From an uncultured Bacteroidota bacterium (GTDB lineage Bacteria; Bacteroidota; Bacteroidia; Flavobacteriales; Flavobacteriaceae), in NCBI GenBank assembly GCA_902609035.1, contig CACLQG010000007.1:1-42114 (forward strand): a stretch of DNA of 42,114 nt, read 5' to 3'. Positions 16,627-26,139 of the stretch are shown piece by piece; position 1 is the first letter of the stretch, and the number at the start of each line of letters is the position of its first letter. The position numbers were made by a program, and so were the translations under genes. The notes beneath the pieces are model-generated. The model was not told the DNA's origin. It ran no database searches and was given only the letters and a program-made list of their open reading frames with translations.

Positions 16627-18122
16627 TCAAAAGAAAATATTTTTTTATACTCAGTTTGGCTCTTTTTTTAAGCTGCCTACAACAAAAAGAATCTATTACA
16701 AAGCCCCCTAATATTATCTATATTTTGGCGGATGATTTAGGCTATGGCGATTTATCCATTTATAATCAGGATTCAAAAATAAAAACTCCTCATCTAGATC
16801 AATTGGCTCTTGAGGGAATGCGTTTTATAGACATGCATTCCACCTCTTCTGTTTGTACACCAACACGCTACAGTATTCTCACTGGAGAATATGCATGGAG
16901 AACACTCCTAAAATCAGGTGTCCTTTGGAGTTATGGCCCATTGATGATTCCCGAAGAAAAGGAGACAGTAGCCAAACTATTACAAAGAAATAATTATCAA
17001 ACAGCTGTTGTGGGGAAGTGGCACTTGGGCTTAGATTGGCAACTTAAGTCAAATTTCACTGAGAATCACGTCATCAGAAAAGAAACGGGTATTATATGGA
17101 GTTATAGTGAGGCAATCATAGACTTTTCTAAAAATCCTACTCGGGGTCCGAGTAATGTTGGATTTGATTACAGCTTTATTCTACCTGCTTCGCTCGATAT
17201 TCCTCCCTATGTTTATTTGGAAAATGAAATATTCACACAACCTATTAATGATTACACTGATGGCAGTAATATCGATGGGGACAAAGATTATGATTTCTGG
17301 CGACCAGGACCTATGGCCAAGGGTTTTGATTTTTACGAGGTGCTGCCAACTTTTATGCAAAAAGCAAAAAATTATATCAATCAAGCTTCAAAAAAAAATG
17401 ATCCTTTTTTTCTCTACCTTCCCTTGGCAGCTCCACATACACCTTGGGTACCTAAGGTAAATCATCACGGTCAATCTGACGCGGGTATGTATGGAGAATT
17501 TGTCCAAATGGTTGACGATCAAGTAGGGCATCTCCTTCAATATATTGAATCACAGGGTATTTCTGACGAAACCTTAGTTATTTTTACAAGTGATAACGGA
17601 CCCTATTGGAAGTCCCACCACATAGAAAAATATAATCATAAAGCTGCTGCAGATTTAAGAGGGATGAAAGGTGATATCTATGAAGCAGGACATCGTGTTC
17701 CTTTTATTGTAAAATGGCCTGGAAAAGTCCCTTCTAGTACTTCAGCTCATGGAGTAAATTCCTTGGCTAATTTTTATTCTACAGTAGCCGATTTATTGAG
17801 TGAAGACTCCAGAGCATTTGATAGCTATAGCTTATTTGATGAATTAACCGAAAAACAAAACAAAACAGCAATTAATCCAATTATTCATCATAGTTCAGAG
17901 GGACATTTCGCCCTTCGTTATGGGGATTGGAAAATGATAGAAAAAAGAGGTTCTGGGGGGTTTACCCCTCCTTCATCAGGCCCCACACCAAAAGGGGAAA
18001 AGGAACAAAGACTCTTTAACCTTAAAGATGACCCCTCGGAAAAAATAAATCTTTCCCAAAAATTTCCCCAACAGCTTGAAAAAATGATTCGAAAACTAGA
18101 TTCCATAAGACTAATTCATTAA
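16623..18122 (+). CDS. S1-family sulfatase, lipoprotein
   Basis: The 499-residue protein opens with a lipoprotein signal (LFLSC, Cys18). Catalytic landmarks are LADDLGYGDLS at residues 35-45, CTPTR at 78-82 (formylglycine Cys), VGKWHLGLDW near 135, APHTPWVP, TSDNGPYW and EAGHRVPFI. The C-terminal SGGFTPPSSGPTPKGE is a flexible loop that commonly precedes the last strand in arylsulfatase A relatives. A long insertion between GKWHLG and the mid-protein PHTP motif (about residues 145-265) probably shapes the substrate pocket. The start is coupled to the PhoD-like gene by ATGA. The predicted role is hydrolysis of a sulfate ester on the imported oligosaccharide. Confidence 0.9.
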   Translation: MIKRKYFFILSLALFLSCLQQKESITKPPNIIYILADDLGYGDLSIYNQDSKIKTPHLDQLALEGMRFIDMHSTSSVCTPTRYSILTGEYAWRTLLKSGVLWSYGPLMIPEEKETVAKLLQRNNYQTAVVGKWHLGLDWQLKSNFTENHVIRKETGIIWSYSEAIIDFSKNPTRGPSNVGFDYSFILPASLDIPPYVYLENEIFTQPINDYTDGSNIDGDKDYDFWRPGPMAKGFDFYEVLPTFMQKAKNYINQASKKNDPFFLYLPLAAPHTPWVPKVNHHGQSDAGMYGEFVQMVDDQVGHLLQYIESQGISDETLVIFTSDNGPYWKSHHIEKYNHKAAADLRGMKGDIYEAGHRVPFIVKWPGKVPSSTSAHGVNSLANFYSTVADLLSEDSRAFDSYSLFDELTEKQNKTAINPIIHHSSEGHFALRYGDWKMIEKRGSGGFTPPSSGPTPKGEKEQRLFNLKDDPSEKINLSQKFPQQLEKMIRKLDSIRLIH

Positions 18123-18133
18123 AATTAAAGGGT

Positions 18134-19699
18134 GTGAAATATATAATTAAAAAAAATCATTTATTACTCTTAGGGGGGGTTATTGCCCTTTTATCATGTA
18201 ATATTCCATCAAAGAGTGTTCTAAAAAGACCAAACATTCTAATAGCTATTGCTGACGATCATTCATACCCGCATACGAGTATTTATGGTTTTGCTGAAAC
18301 TCAAACTCCTGGTTTTGATTTTGTTGCCCAAAATGGTGTCTTATTTCACAATGCTTTTGTGGCTGCACCACAATGTAGTCCATCACGAGCAGCTATATTA
18401 ACAGGAAAAAATATTTGGGAACTCGAGGAGGCGGGAACACATGCGAGTAATTTTCCCAAAAAATTTAAGGTATTCACTGAGGTATTGTCGGAGCAGGGAT
18501 ATTTTGTTGGCTATACAGGAAAACCTTGGGCTCCAGGAAATTGGCAAATAAATGGAAGGAAGCTAAATCCTGTGGGGAGGGAGTTCAACAAACATGAACT
18601 AAAACATCCCCCCACAAAAGGTATTCGGGCAAATAACTATATAGAAAATTTTAAAGATTTTTTTAGTCAAAAAGATGAGGGTAGTCCCTTTGTTTTTTGG
18701 TATGGTGCACACGAACCGCACAGAGTATATGAATACAAAACAGGCGTAAAATCAGGAAAGAACATAGAGTCGGTTCAAGTCCCGCAGTTTTTACCTGATA
18801 CGGAAGTAGTCCGAAATGATGTTTTGGACTATATTTTAGAAATAGAGCATTTCGATAATCACCTCCATCTTATGATAAACTTTTTAAAAGAAATAGGGGA
18901 GCTTGATAATACTTTTATTATGGTTACGGCTGATAATGGCATGCCTTTTCCATATGCCAAAGCTAATGTGCAAGAGTTTGGAACCCATGTGCCACTGGCT
19001 ATTACATTGCCAAATGGAATAAAAAGAAAAGAAGTCCATGATCCTGTAGCATTGATAGATTTAGCCCCTACATTTATGGAACTTTTGGGCTTGTCTGATG
19101 CTATGAATACTACTGGAAAGAGCTTAATGCCTGTCTTAGAGCAAGATCATCATCCTCAGCATAGGGAATATGTGCTTACTGGTAGAGAACGACATACCCA
19201 CGCCAGACCTGATAATTTGGGATATCCAGCACGGGCCATTAGAACACAAGAATTTCTATATGTATATCATTTTGAATCTGATCGTTGGCCTCAAGGTGAT
19301 CCCGTTCCACAAAACCCAGAAAATGATCAAAGGAATAAAGTAGCTGGATTCAAATCGCTTTATCCAGGTTACCATGATGTGGATCAATCTCCCTCAAAAG
19401 ATGAGGTAATGGCGATTGCACAATCTAACTATTTTGAGTTGGCTTTTGCAAAAAGACCCCAAGAACAATTGTATGACATTAAAAATGATCCCTATTGTAC
19501 CCAAAATATAGCTATTCTACCAGAGTACAAAGAAGTTATCAATAAACTCAAGCAACAGCTGATGAATGATTTAATGGAGCAAGGTGACCCAAGGGTGTCT
19601 AGCAATCCTATATTTGATAGTTATCCCCGCTATTCAACTATGCGGAATTTTAGCGGATTCAACCTAAGGGGGGTCTATAATCCAGACTTTTCAAAATAA
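18134..19699 (+). CDS. Heparan N-sulfatase-like S1 sulfatase (S1_8-like), lipoprotein
   Basis: The 521-residue protein starts at GTG (18134), directly before a lipoprotein signal ending LLSC at Cys22. Its motifs are of the sulfamidase type: IADDHSYPHTSIYG at residues 39-52, CSPSR at 81-85, TGKPWAPGNW rather than GKWHLG, GAHEPHRVYE, TADNGMPFP and GTHVPLAI. This set is characteristic of the N-sulfoglucosamine sulfohydrolase-like subgroup, but marine relatives also act on O-sulfated sugars, so N-sulfated substrate should not be assumed. The gene is the last of the run and is followed by 405 bases without a gene. Confidence 0.9.
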   Translation: MKYIIKKNHLLLLGGVIALLSCNIPSKSVLKRPNILIAIADDHSYPHTSIYGFAETQTPGFDFVAQNGVLFHNAFVAAPQCSPSRAAILTGKNIWELEEAGTHASNFPKKFKVFTEVLSEQGYFVGYTGKPWAPGNWQINGRKLNPVGREFNKHELKHPPTKGIRANNYIENFKDFFSQKDEGSPFVFWYGAHEPHRVYEYKTGVKSGKNIESVQVPQFLPDTEVVRNDVLDYILEIEHFDNHLHLMINFLKEIGELDNTFIMVTADNGMPFPYAKANVQEFGTHVPLAITLPNGIKRKEVHDPVALIDLAPTFMELLGLSDAMNTTGKSLMPVLEQDHHPQHREYVLTGRERHTHARPDNLGYPARAIRTQEFLYVYHFESDRWPQGDPVPQNPENDQRNKVAGFKSLYPGYHDVDQSPSKDEVMAIAQSNYFELAFAKRPQEQLYDIKNDPYCTQNIAILPEYKEVINKLKQQLMNDLMEQGDPRVSSNPIFDSYPRYSTMRNFSGFNLRGVYNPDFSK

Positions 19700-20104
19700 G
19701 TATTATCAAAATATCCCTGTCTGATAAAATTAAATCTAATTCGGAAGATTTTCATAATTTATTTGAAACATAATAGTAATGATATAATCAGAGGCCTTTT
19801 TAAATAAAGTTAATTCCACCCATTTTTAAGTATTTAATACACTTTTGTTAAAATCAATAATATCATTTATATGTTAATTATTTCTTAATACTCCTGCTTA
19901 CGCATTAAATCTGGGAAATTCTTGATATTAACTTTGAATTTGAACCATCAAACAATAATTTATTTAAATAGTTATTAATCGAACAAAAAAAAAAAAAGCA
20001 AATTTTTAGTTTATTTTAACATAATTAATATCTTGCAGTATAAATGTGTGCGGACACGACGCAAGTTTATTAAAAAAATTATTGTTAACTAAATTAATTA
20101 AAGT
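19700..20104. promoter_or_regulatory. susC upstream region
   Basis: This 405-base, very AT-rich gap has no credible coding sequence. It holds a run of 13 A residues at 19985-19997, a poor promoter-like pair (TTTA at 20005-20008, 20 bases, then TATCTTG at 20029-20035) and, 10 bases further on, the dyad GTGTGCGGACAC at 20046-20057. An alternative minus-7-like TAACTTTG lies at 19929-19936. I found no convincing hairpin terminator for the upstream operon, so some read-through into susC is possible. The promoter placement is inferred from pattern only. Confidence 0.55.
20046..20057. promoter_or_regulatory. Putative LacI operator upstream of susC
   Basis: The sequence GTGTGCGGACAC is an inverted repeat of form GTGTnCGnACAC with a central CG, the geometry typical of LacI-family operators. 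The same pattern recurs at 28787-28798 beside the lacI gene. It lies 47 bases before the susC start, where bound repressor could block transcription. No binding data are available; the call rests on the repeat, its symmetry and its position. Confidence 0.6.
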
Positions 20105-23100
20105 ATGAATTCTATTTACTTGGGTAATTTAAAATCCCATGGAAAATCACTTTCACTTTTTAAGAAAAGTATTTTAAGTGTATTGTTCTTAGTGGGTTCA
20201 TTTGTTACTGCACAACAGTCTGTTGGCGGAACTGTAGTAGATCCTGCAGGCGTTCCGTTACCAGGTGTAAATGTTGTTATCAAAGGAACCAATACTGGAA
20301 CTTCGTCCGATTTTGATGGAAATTTTACAATTGAAGCATCTGATACTGATGTATTGATTTTTTCTTTTGTCGGTTTTAAAGATCAAGAAGTTTCGGTTGG
20401 AGATACCACATCTTTCAATATTTCACTCGAGGAAGAAGCAAGTTTTCTCGACGAAATTATTGTGACTGGTTATGGTACTCAAACTAGAAGAGAAGTTACC
20501 GCATCAATTATCAAGGTCGACTCTGAAACGATTGAAAGAGTAGCTGCTGGAAGTAGTATCGATGCTATTAAAGGTCAAGTTGCCGGAGTGGATATTACTG
20601 CTTCTGGTGGAAGACCAGGAGAGAGCCCACAGGTGCGAATTCGAGGTAGAAGATCTATTTCTGCTTCCAATGATCCGCTTTACGTTGTCGATGGGATACC
20701 GGTAACAAGTAGTGTAGATGGTGGTGCAATTTTTGATATTGCTCCTCAAGACATTGAATCTATGGAAATACTTAAAGATGCGGCTGCAACTGCAATTTAT
20801 GGTTCAAGAGGTGCAAATGGTGTAATTATCATTACTACTAAAAGAGGTAAACAAGGAGAGAAAACACAAGTTAGTTACTCTGGTTACTATGGTACAACCG
20901 AAGTTCTCAATGTTCCAGACATGATGAATGGTGAGCAATATAAACAAATGAGAGCTGAAGCCTTTAGAAAAAATTCTGCAGGTGAATTTATGTACGATGG
21001 TGATGTTGAGACTAATAACTACGTTTTATTTGACGGAGAACAAGCCCTTGTAGATAATTATAATGCAGGTGCTGATTTTGATTATATCGATGCAGTTTTA
21101 CAAAATGGTTCTCAGCAAATGCATAATATTTCTGCTCGAGGTGGAACTGAAAAAACAGCTTACAACGCGTCCATAGGTTATTTTTTAGAAGAAGGTGTTG
21201 TACCTGGAATGGATTATGAGAGAATGAATGCTAGAATTAATCTCGATCATAGAATAAATGATATGTTTAAGTTTGGTATGTCTACCACTCTTACTCAGGC
21301 TACCTATAACTATGGTTCTAATGCTGTAATGAATGAGGCTCTAAGACAGCTTCCATTAGGTAGACCTTATTTGGATGATGGAGTCACACCAAGGATGTTT
21401 ACTTGGAATGATGGTATTGCTACCAACCCACTTGCTGAAATTGTTCCTGGAGCATACATAGACGAAAGATTGTCTACTAGGTTATTTATTCCTACATATC
21501 TTCAAGTAAATTTAAATCCAGATTTAACATTTACGTCAACTTTTGGTCCTGACCTTCGTTTTAATAGAAGAGGTGAGTTCAGAGGTGCTGCCACAAACGA
21601 TAACCGCTTGGGACCTGCAGATGCAGAAACTGAATCTGTAAGAGAGCAAGGTTTTACTTTAGAAAACCTTTTGACATATAATAAAGAATTGGGTCCAGGT
21701 ACATTAAAAGTTACCTTACTTCAATCTATTCAAGAGTTTACTAGAGAAATGGGAAAAGCGGAGGTTCAAAACTTACCCTTTGAATCCCAACTTTGGTATA
21801 ATATTGGAACTGCAGCAGTTAAAGGTAACTTGAGTTCTTCTTTATCAGAATGGCAATTACAGTCATACATGGGTCGAGTAAACTATGATATTAACGGAAA
21901 ATATTTATTCCAAGCTTCAATGAGAGGGGATGGATCCTCAAGATTATCTGAAGGAAATAAATGGGCATATTTCCCAGGTGTTTCTGTTGGATGGAGAATT
22001 AATGAGGAAAGCTTTATGGAAAATGCTCCTTTTGACGAATTAAAACTTCGTTTATCTTATGGAGAAGTAGGAAATACAGCGATTTCTCCATATCAAACGC
22101 AGGGTGGTCTTGCTCGGACCGTATATTCTTGGGGAGGCACAAATGCATATGGATATGCATTAAGTGATATTCCAAATGCAGAGCTTGGTTGGGAGATTTC
22201 TAAAACAATTGATTTTGGTTTTGACTATTCACTTATGAACGGGAACATCACAGGTAGTTTTGATTTATATCAAACAAAAACTAGTGATTTGATTTTGGCA
22301 AGGAATCTTCCTTGGACATCTGGTTACGAAAGTGTTTTCCAAAACGTTGGATCAACTGAGACCAATGGTATTGAATTTGGAATTAATGCAGTAATTATTG
22401 ATAACCCTGAAGGATTTAGTTTTGATGTAAATATGAATATTTCAAGCTATGAAGAAAAGATTACTGAATTGGCGTTAAAAGATGCTGATGGTAATCCTGC
22501 AGATGATGTTGGAAATGAGTGGTTCATTGGTCAACCAGTTAGAGTATTCTATGACTATCAATATGGTGGTATTTATCAGTTAAGTGAAGCTGCTCTTGCT
22601 CAAAGCCTTGAGAGCAAACTACCAGGAGAGATCAGAAGAGCTGATACTAATGGTGACTCCCAAATTACTCCAGCGGACAGAGTAGTTCTTGGTTCTGATG
22701 TTCCAGACTATTTTGGTGGTTTGACAACAAACTTTAGCTACGGAAATTGGGACTTAAGTGCTTTTTTCTACTTTAAACAAGGCCAAATGATAGAAAGTAA
22801 CTTCCATAGAAGTAATAATACATTACAAGGAAGATATAATAACATGAACCTTGATTACTGGACACCTAGTAACCCAGGAGGATATTATCCAAGACCTAAT
22901 ATTGGTAATGAAGGAGCCGTGGATGGAGGTTTGATGGTCTATTTCGATGGAAGTTATGTTAAACTTAGAAACTTAACTTTAGGTCATAATTTTGACCCTG
23001 AAGTTGCTTCAAGTCTAGGTTTGAGTAGACTTAGAGCATATATTCAAGGTCAAAACTTATGGTTTAGTTCTGATTACGATACTTGGGATCCAGAAGTTGG

Positions 23101-23173
23101 AGAGGAAAGAATTGACAGTGGTGTTGCACCTTCTTCAAGTATGTGGGCCGTTGGAATAAGAGCTAACTTTTAA
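20105..23173 (+). CDS. susC: SusC-like TonB-dependent outer-membrane oligosaccharide transporter
   Basis: The 1022-residue protein has a signal peptide ending VTAQ near residue 37, a carboxypeptidase-like regulatory domain (GGTVVDPAGVPLPGVNVV, about 41-115), a TonB box DEIIVTGYG near 115-123, a plug domain (VAGVDI, RIRGRRS, ILKDAAATAIYGSRGANGV) and a large beta-barrel ending in an aromatic residue (WAVGIRANF). It would import oligosaccharides into the periplasm using TonB-ExbBD energy, with the SusD gene 19 bases downstream forming its lid. It is the only such transporter in the window. A likely LacI operator sits 47 bases before the start, so expression is probably induced by a product of the substrate. 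Confidence 0.96.
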   Translation: MNSIYLGNLKSHGKSLSLFKKSILSVLFLVGSFVTAQQSVGGTVVDPAGVPLPGVNVVIKGTNTGTSSDFDGNFTIEASDTDVLIFSFVGFKDQEVSVGDTTSFNISLEEEASFLDEIIVTGYGTQTRREVTASIIKVDSETIERVAAGSSIDAIKGQVAGVDITASGGRPGESPQVRIRGRRSISASNDPLYVVDGIPVTSSVDGGAIFDIAPQDIESMEILKDAAATAIYGSRGANGVIIITTKRGKQGEKTQVSYSGYYGTTEVLNVPDMMNGEQYKQMRAEAFRKNSAGEFMYDGDVETNNYVLFDGEQALVDNYNAGADFDYIDAVLQNGSQQMHNISARGGTEKTAYNASIGYFLEEGVVPGMDYERMNARINLDHRINDMFKFGMSTTLTQATYNYGSNAVMNEALRQLPLGRPYLDDGVTPRMFTWNDGIATNPLAEIVPGAYIDERLSTRLFIPTYLQVNLNPDLTFTSTFGPDLRFNRRGEFRGAATNDNRLGPADAETESVREQGFTLENLLTYNKELGPGTLKVTLLQSIQEFTREMGKAEVQNLPFESQLWYNIGTAAVKGNLSSSLSEWQLQSYMGRVNYDINGKYLFQASMRGDGSSRLSEGNKWAYFPGVSVGWRINEESFMENAPFDELKLRLSYGEVGNTAISPYQTQGGLARTVYSWGGTNAYGYALSDIPNAELGWEISKTIDFGFDYSLMNGNITGSFDLYQTKTSDLILARNLPWTSGYESVFQNVGSTETNGIEFGINAVIIDNPEGFSFDVNMNISSYEEKITELALKDADGNPADDVGNEWFIGQPVRVFYDYQYGGIYQLSEAALAQSLESKLPGEIRRADTNGDSQITPADRVVLGSDVPDYFGGLTTNFSYGNWDLSAFFYFKQGQMIESNFHRSNNTLQGRYNNMNLDYWTPSNPGGYYPRPNIGNEGAVDGGLMVYFDGSYVKLRNLTLGHNFDPEVASSLGLSRLRAYIQGQNLWFSSDYDTWDPEVGEERIDSGVAPSSSMWAVGIRANF

Positions 23174-23192
23174 TTTAAAAATATTTTAAATC

Positions 23193-24854
23193 ATGAAAAA
23201 ATTTAGATTTTTATTATCATTTTTCGCCATAGCTGCTTTCACTTCTTGTGATGAATATCTGGACGAAAATAATATAGCTAACGTTACTGCATCTGGCTAC
23301 TACACAACTGCAGCCGGATTAGAGGATGCTGTTAGTGCTACCTATGGTATCATGAAAGAATACTATGGTCCTGAAATTGGTTGGACTATGGGTGTCTTTG
23401 GTACTGATACATATCGCGCGGGAGCTGATGGAAGTCACAAGTATATGGGACGCTATGCCTCAGGTCATAATTCAGAGGCAAGATACATGCGTGATACTTG
23501 GAGGATATTCTACGAACAAGTAAATCAGGCCAATGCAGTTATTGCAAGGGCAGAGGGTGTAACTGATATGGACGCTTCTACAAAGACTCAAAGAATCGCA
23601 GAGGCTAGATTTCTTAGAGCTTTGGCTTATTTTAACTTGACTCGTCACTATGGTGACATCCATCTTTCTTTGGAGGAAACTCAAGGTGTTGAGATAGAAG
23701 CTAATAAAACTTCTGCAAGCGAAATTTATTCTCAGGCAATTGTTCCTGATTTAGAATTTGCTATTGCGAATTTGGAAGATAATCCAAGTGATTATGGTAG
23801 AGCTTCAATTCCTGCTGCTCAATTCCTATTGGCTAAGGCACTAATGACAAGAAGTTACACTTCTTTTGCAGTTGGTACTGATGCATCTCAGGCTGAATCA
23901 CTTATGTCAAGTGTAATTAGTAACCCGAGATTTGCGCTTTCGGATTCCTTTGGTGATCTTTGGTTAATAAATAATGAGGCAAATAGCGAGTTTATTTGGA
24001 CGATTCAAAACTCGAAATCTCAAGTTGATGAGGGTCTTGATGGATACGGCCATAGGGGTCACTTGTATTTCTTAATGGAATATGATAAAAAACCTGCAAT
24101 GACTCGTGATACTGAGAATGGAAGGCCTTGGAAAAGGTTCCGTCCAACTCCTTTTCTTATGTCCCTTTGGGATAGAACCATGGACAGACGTTATGATGAA
24201 ACATACAAGCATGTATGGTATGCTAACGTTGGAAATGATGGGGGCCCTAATGGTGTTCCAGTCAAGATTGGAGATACCGCTCTATACATTCCAGGTCCTG
24301 GGGTTGACAAAAATGGTGTAGACCAAGATGGATATTGGAATGCTGCGAAGCAAGCTTCAGTTAATTATGAAGTTTATACCTCGGATGAGTGGGATCAAAG
24401 AACTTTCCCATCACTGAATAAATGGATTGATAATACCCGTCCAAATAGACAGCATACGCAGGGACAAAGAGATTATGTTTTGATGAGACTTGCTGATGCT
24501 TATCTGATTAGAGCGGAAGCTAGACTCAAACAAGGAAACACCAGCGGAGCAGCAAGTGATATTAATGTTATTAGAACTAGAGCTGCTTGGGATGGTAAAG
24601 AGGCAGATATGCAAATTACTGCAGCTGATGTAGATGTTGATATGATTCTTGATGAGAGAGCACGAGAGTTAGTAGGGGAGAACCATAGATGGTTTGATCT
24701 TACCAGAATGGGTAAACTTGTTGAAAGAGTTCGACTTTACAATAGTGATGGACAGGCTAATATTCAGGACTACCACGTTGTAAGACCTATACCACTAAGT
24801 CAAATTGATAGAACATCTGGAGGATATGCTCAGAATCCAGGATATGCTCAGTAA
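23193..24854 (+). CDS. susD: SusD-like (RagB/SusD) outer-membrane glycan-binding lipoprotein
   Basis: The 553-residue protein has a lipoprotein signal with FTSC at the cleavage site followed by acidic DEYLDEN, suitable for surface display. The RagB/SusD fold is indicated by an N-terminal helical TPR-like region (EARFLRALAYFNLTRHYGDI near 130-150), later LMRLADAYLIRAEARLKQG and a C-terminal ELVGENHRWFDLTRMGKL segment, all standard for the family. It captures oligosaccharides and closes over the SusC barrel encoded just upstream. A strong intrinsic terminator follows 18 bases after the stop, ending this transcription unit. Confidence 0.96.
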   Translation: MKKFRFLLSFFAIAAFTSCDEYLDENNIANVTASGYYTTAAGLEDAVSATYGIMKEYYGPEIGWTMGVFGTDTYRAGADGSHKYMGRYASGHNSEARYMRDTWRIFYEQVNQANAVIARAEGVTDMDASTKTQRIAEARFLRALAYFNLTRHYGDIHLSLEETQGVEIEANKTSASEIYSQAIVPDLEFAIANLEDNPSDYGRASIPAAQFLLAKALMTRSYTSFAVGTDASQAESLMSSVISNPRFALSDSFGDLWLINNEANSEFIWTIQNSKSQVDEGLDGYGHRGHLYFLMEYDKKPAMTRDTENGRPWKRFRPTPFLMSLWDRTMDRRYDETYKHVWYANVGNDGGPNGVPVKIGDTALYIPGPGVDKNGVDQDGYWNAAKQASVNYEVYTSDEWDQRTFPSLNKWIDNTRPNRQHTQGQRDYVLMRLADAYLIRAEARLKQGNTSGAASDINVIRTRAAWDGKEADMQITAADVDVDMILDERARELVGENHRWFDLTRMGKLVERVRLYNSDGQANIQDYHVVRPIPLSQIDRTSGGYAQNPGYAQ

Positions 24855-24872
24855 TATTTGAGTATTAAAATT

Positions 24873-24902
24873 AAAAAACCGCCTTTTGGCGGTTTTTTTT
24901 TT
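24873..24902 (+). terminator. Rho-independent terminator after susD
   Basis: A CCGCC/GGCGG stem (24879-24883 with 24888-24892) and a TTTT loop are extended by A/T pairing, then followed by a run of ten T residues at 24893-24902. This is the clearest terminator in the window, and it separates susCD from the GH105/PhoD-like pair downstream. Confidence 0.92.
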
Positions 24903-24968
24903 ACTTCTGAAAAGCTGATTTTTTAGTCATATACTAACTTTAAATATTACTCTAATTAAAATAAAATC

Positions 24969-26108
24969 ATGAAAAATTTAATGACTCTAATTATATTTTT
25001 TGTTGGGTTGAACCTTATTGGTCAAAAAATTCAACCCTCAGAGGTAAAACAGCTTATGAAAAAAGTTGCTGACTGGCAAATTGAAAATCACGATAACTTA
25101 GAATACAGAGCTCAAAACAAAAGGCTATCTAGAGGCAAGCATGATATGTTAGATTGGACTAATGGAGCTCTCTATATTGGGATATCTAAATGGGCATCTA
25201 TGACAGATAATGAGAAATATTATAAGTGGCTAAGGGAAATTGGTGAAGCTCATGATTATAAACTTCACATGAGAGATGGCTATTACGCAAGAGTATTTCA
25301 TGCTGATGATCATGCTGTTGGTCAAACCTACTTCCATCTTTACAGAAAATACAAAGATGAAAAAATGATTAAACCAACAATCAATCAATTTGATTTTATA
25401 CTCTATCATCCATCTAAAACAAAAATGGATTGGAAATCTCCATTTCATCAAAACAGATGGAATTGGTGTGATGCTTTATTTATGTCACCACCACTTTGGG
25501 TTATGTTATATAATCATACGAAAAATACAAAATACATTGATTTTATGGTAAAAGAATGGAAGGCTTCAACTAACCATTTATTTGATAAGGAGGAAAATCT
25601 ATATTATAGGGATGGGTCTTATTTTGATAAACTCGATAATGGTACAAAGATTTTTTGGGCAAGGGGAAATGGTTGGGCATTTGCTGGTTTAACAAATGTA
25701 ATGGATGAACTTAATCCAAATCATAAAGATTATTCTTATTTTTTGAACTTGTATAAAAAAATAGCTAAAAAATTGTTAGAGATTCAAACACCTCAGGGTC
25801 ATTGGGCTATGAGCCTATTGGGACAAAAATTCTATCCTACACCTGAAACAAGTGGTTCCTCATTTTTTATCTTTGGACTTGCTTGGGGAATAAATAATGG
25901 AATCTTGGATAAATCAACTTATGGGTCAGCTGTTGAAAAAGGCTGGAAAGCTATGATAAGTCATGTAAACAGTGAGGGTATGCTTACTTATGTCCAACCT
26001 ATTGGAGCAGAGCCAGGCGAAGCTTATCCAGACAAAACAGAGGTGTATGGTGTTGGCGCTTTTTTATGTGCTGGTTCTGAAATGTACAAATTATATGGTG
26101 GAAAGTAG
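24969..26108 (+). CDS. GH105 unsaturated uronyl hydrolase, single domain
   Basis: The 379-residue protein has a signal peptide of about 18 residues ending LIGQ and is the usual size for a stand-alone GH105. Motifs are FHADDHAVGQTY near residue 110, NWCDALFMSPP near 166 with the expected catalytic Asp, and FWARGNGWAFAG near 230. It should hydrate the unsaturated uronic acid at the non-reducing end of lyase products and release 5-keto-4-deoxyuronate, the substrate of the KduI encoded at 40568. Unlike the enzyme at 7928 it has no DUF1961-like extension, so the two may act on different oligosaccharide lengths or sulfation states. It is followed by a PhoD-like gene after 31 bases. Confidence 0.92.
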   Translation: MKNLMTLIIFFVGLNLIGQKIQPSEVKQLMKKVADWQIENHDNLEYRAQNKRLSRGKHDMLDWTNGALYIGISKWASMTDNEKYYKWLREIGEAHDYKLHMRDGYYARVFHADDHAVGQTYFHLYRKYKDEKMIKPTINQFDFILYHPSKTKMDWKSPFHQNRWNWCDALFMSPPLWVMLYNHTKNTKYIDFMVKEWKASTNHLFDKEENLYYRDGSYFDKLDNGTKIFWARGNGWAFAGLTNVMDELNPNHKDYSYFLNLYKKIAKKLLEIQTPQGHWAMSLLGQKFYPTPETSGSSFFIFGLAWGINNGILDKSTYGSAVEKGWKAMISHVNSEGMLTYVQPIGAEPGEAYPDKTEVYGVGAFLCAGSEMYKLYGGK

Positions 26109-26139
26109 ATTAATTTTTAACGACAAATTTATTACTCAA

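Noticed and set aside
18134..19699. Heparan N-sulfatase as a literal function
   Set aside because: Motifs match that subgroup, but marine relatives act on O-sulfated algal sugars and no glucosamine-handling genes are present.
19700..19850. Terminator for the sulfatase operon
   Set aside because: The AGGCCT palindrome near 19792 lacks a proper stem and T-run, so I cannot support a terminator here.
19985..19997. Run of 13 A residues as a phase-variation switch
   Set aside because: It is in an AT-rich non-coding gap and not within the spacer of a convincing promoter, so slippage would have no clear effect.
20001..20104. Riboswitch or structured leader before susC
   Set aside because: The region is AT-rich without paired helices beyond the 12-base dyad, which is better explained as a protein-binding site.
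25972..26139. Upstream ATG extending the second PhoD-like gene
   Set aside because: It lies inside the GH105 gene in another frame and would bury the clear lipoprotein signal that begins at 26140.
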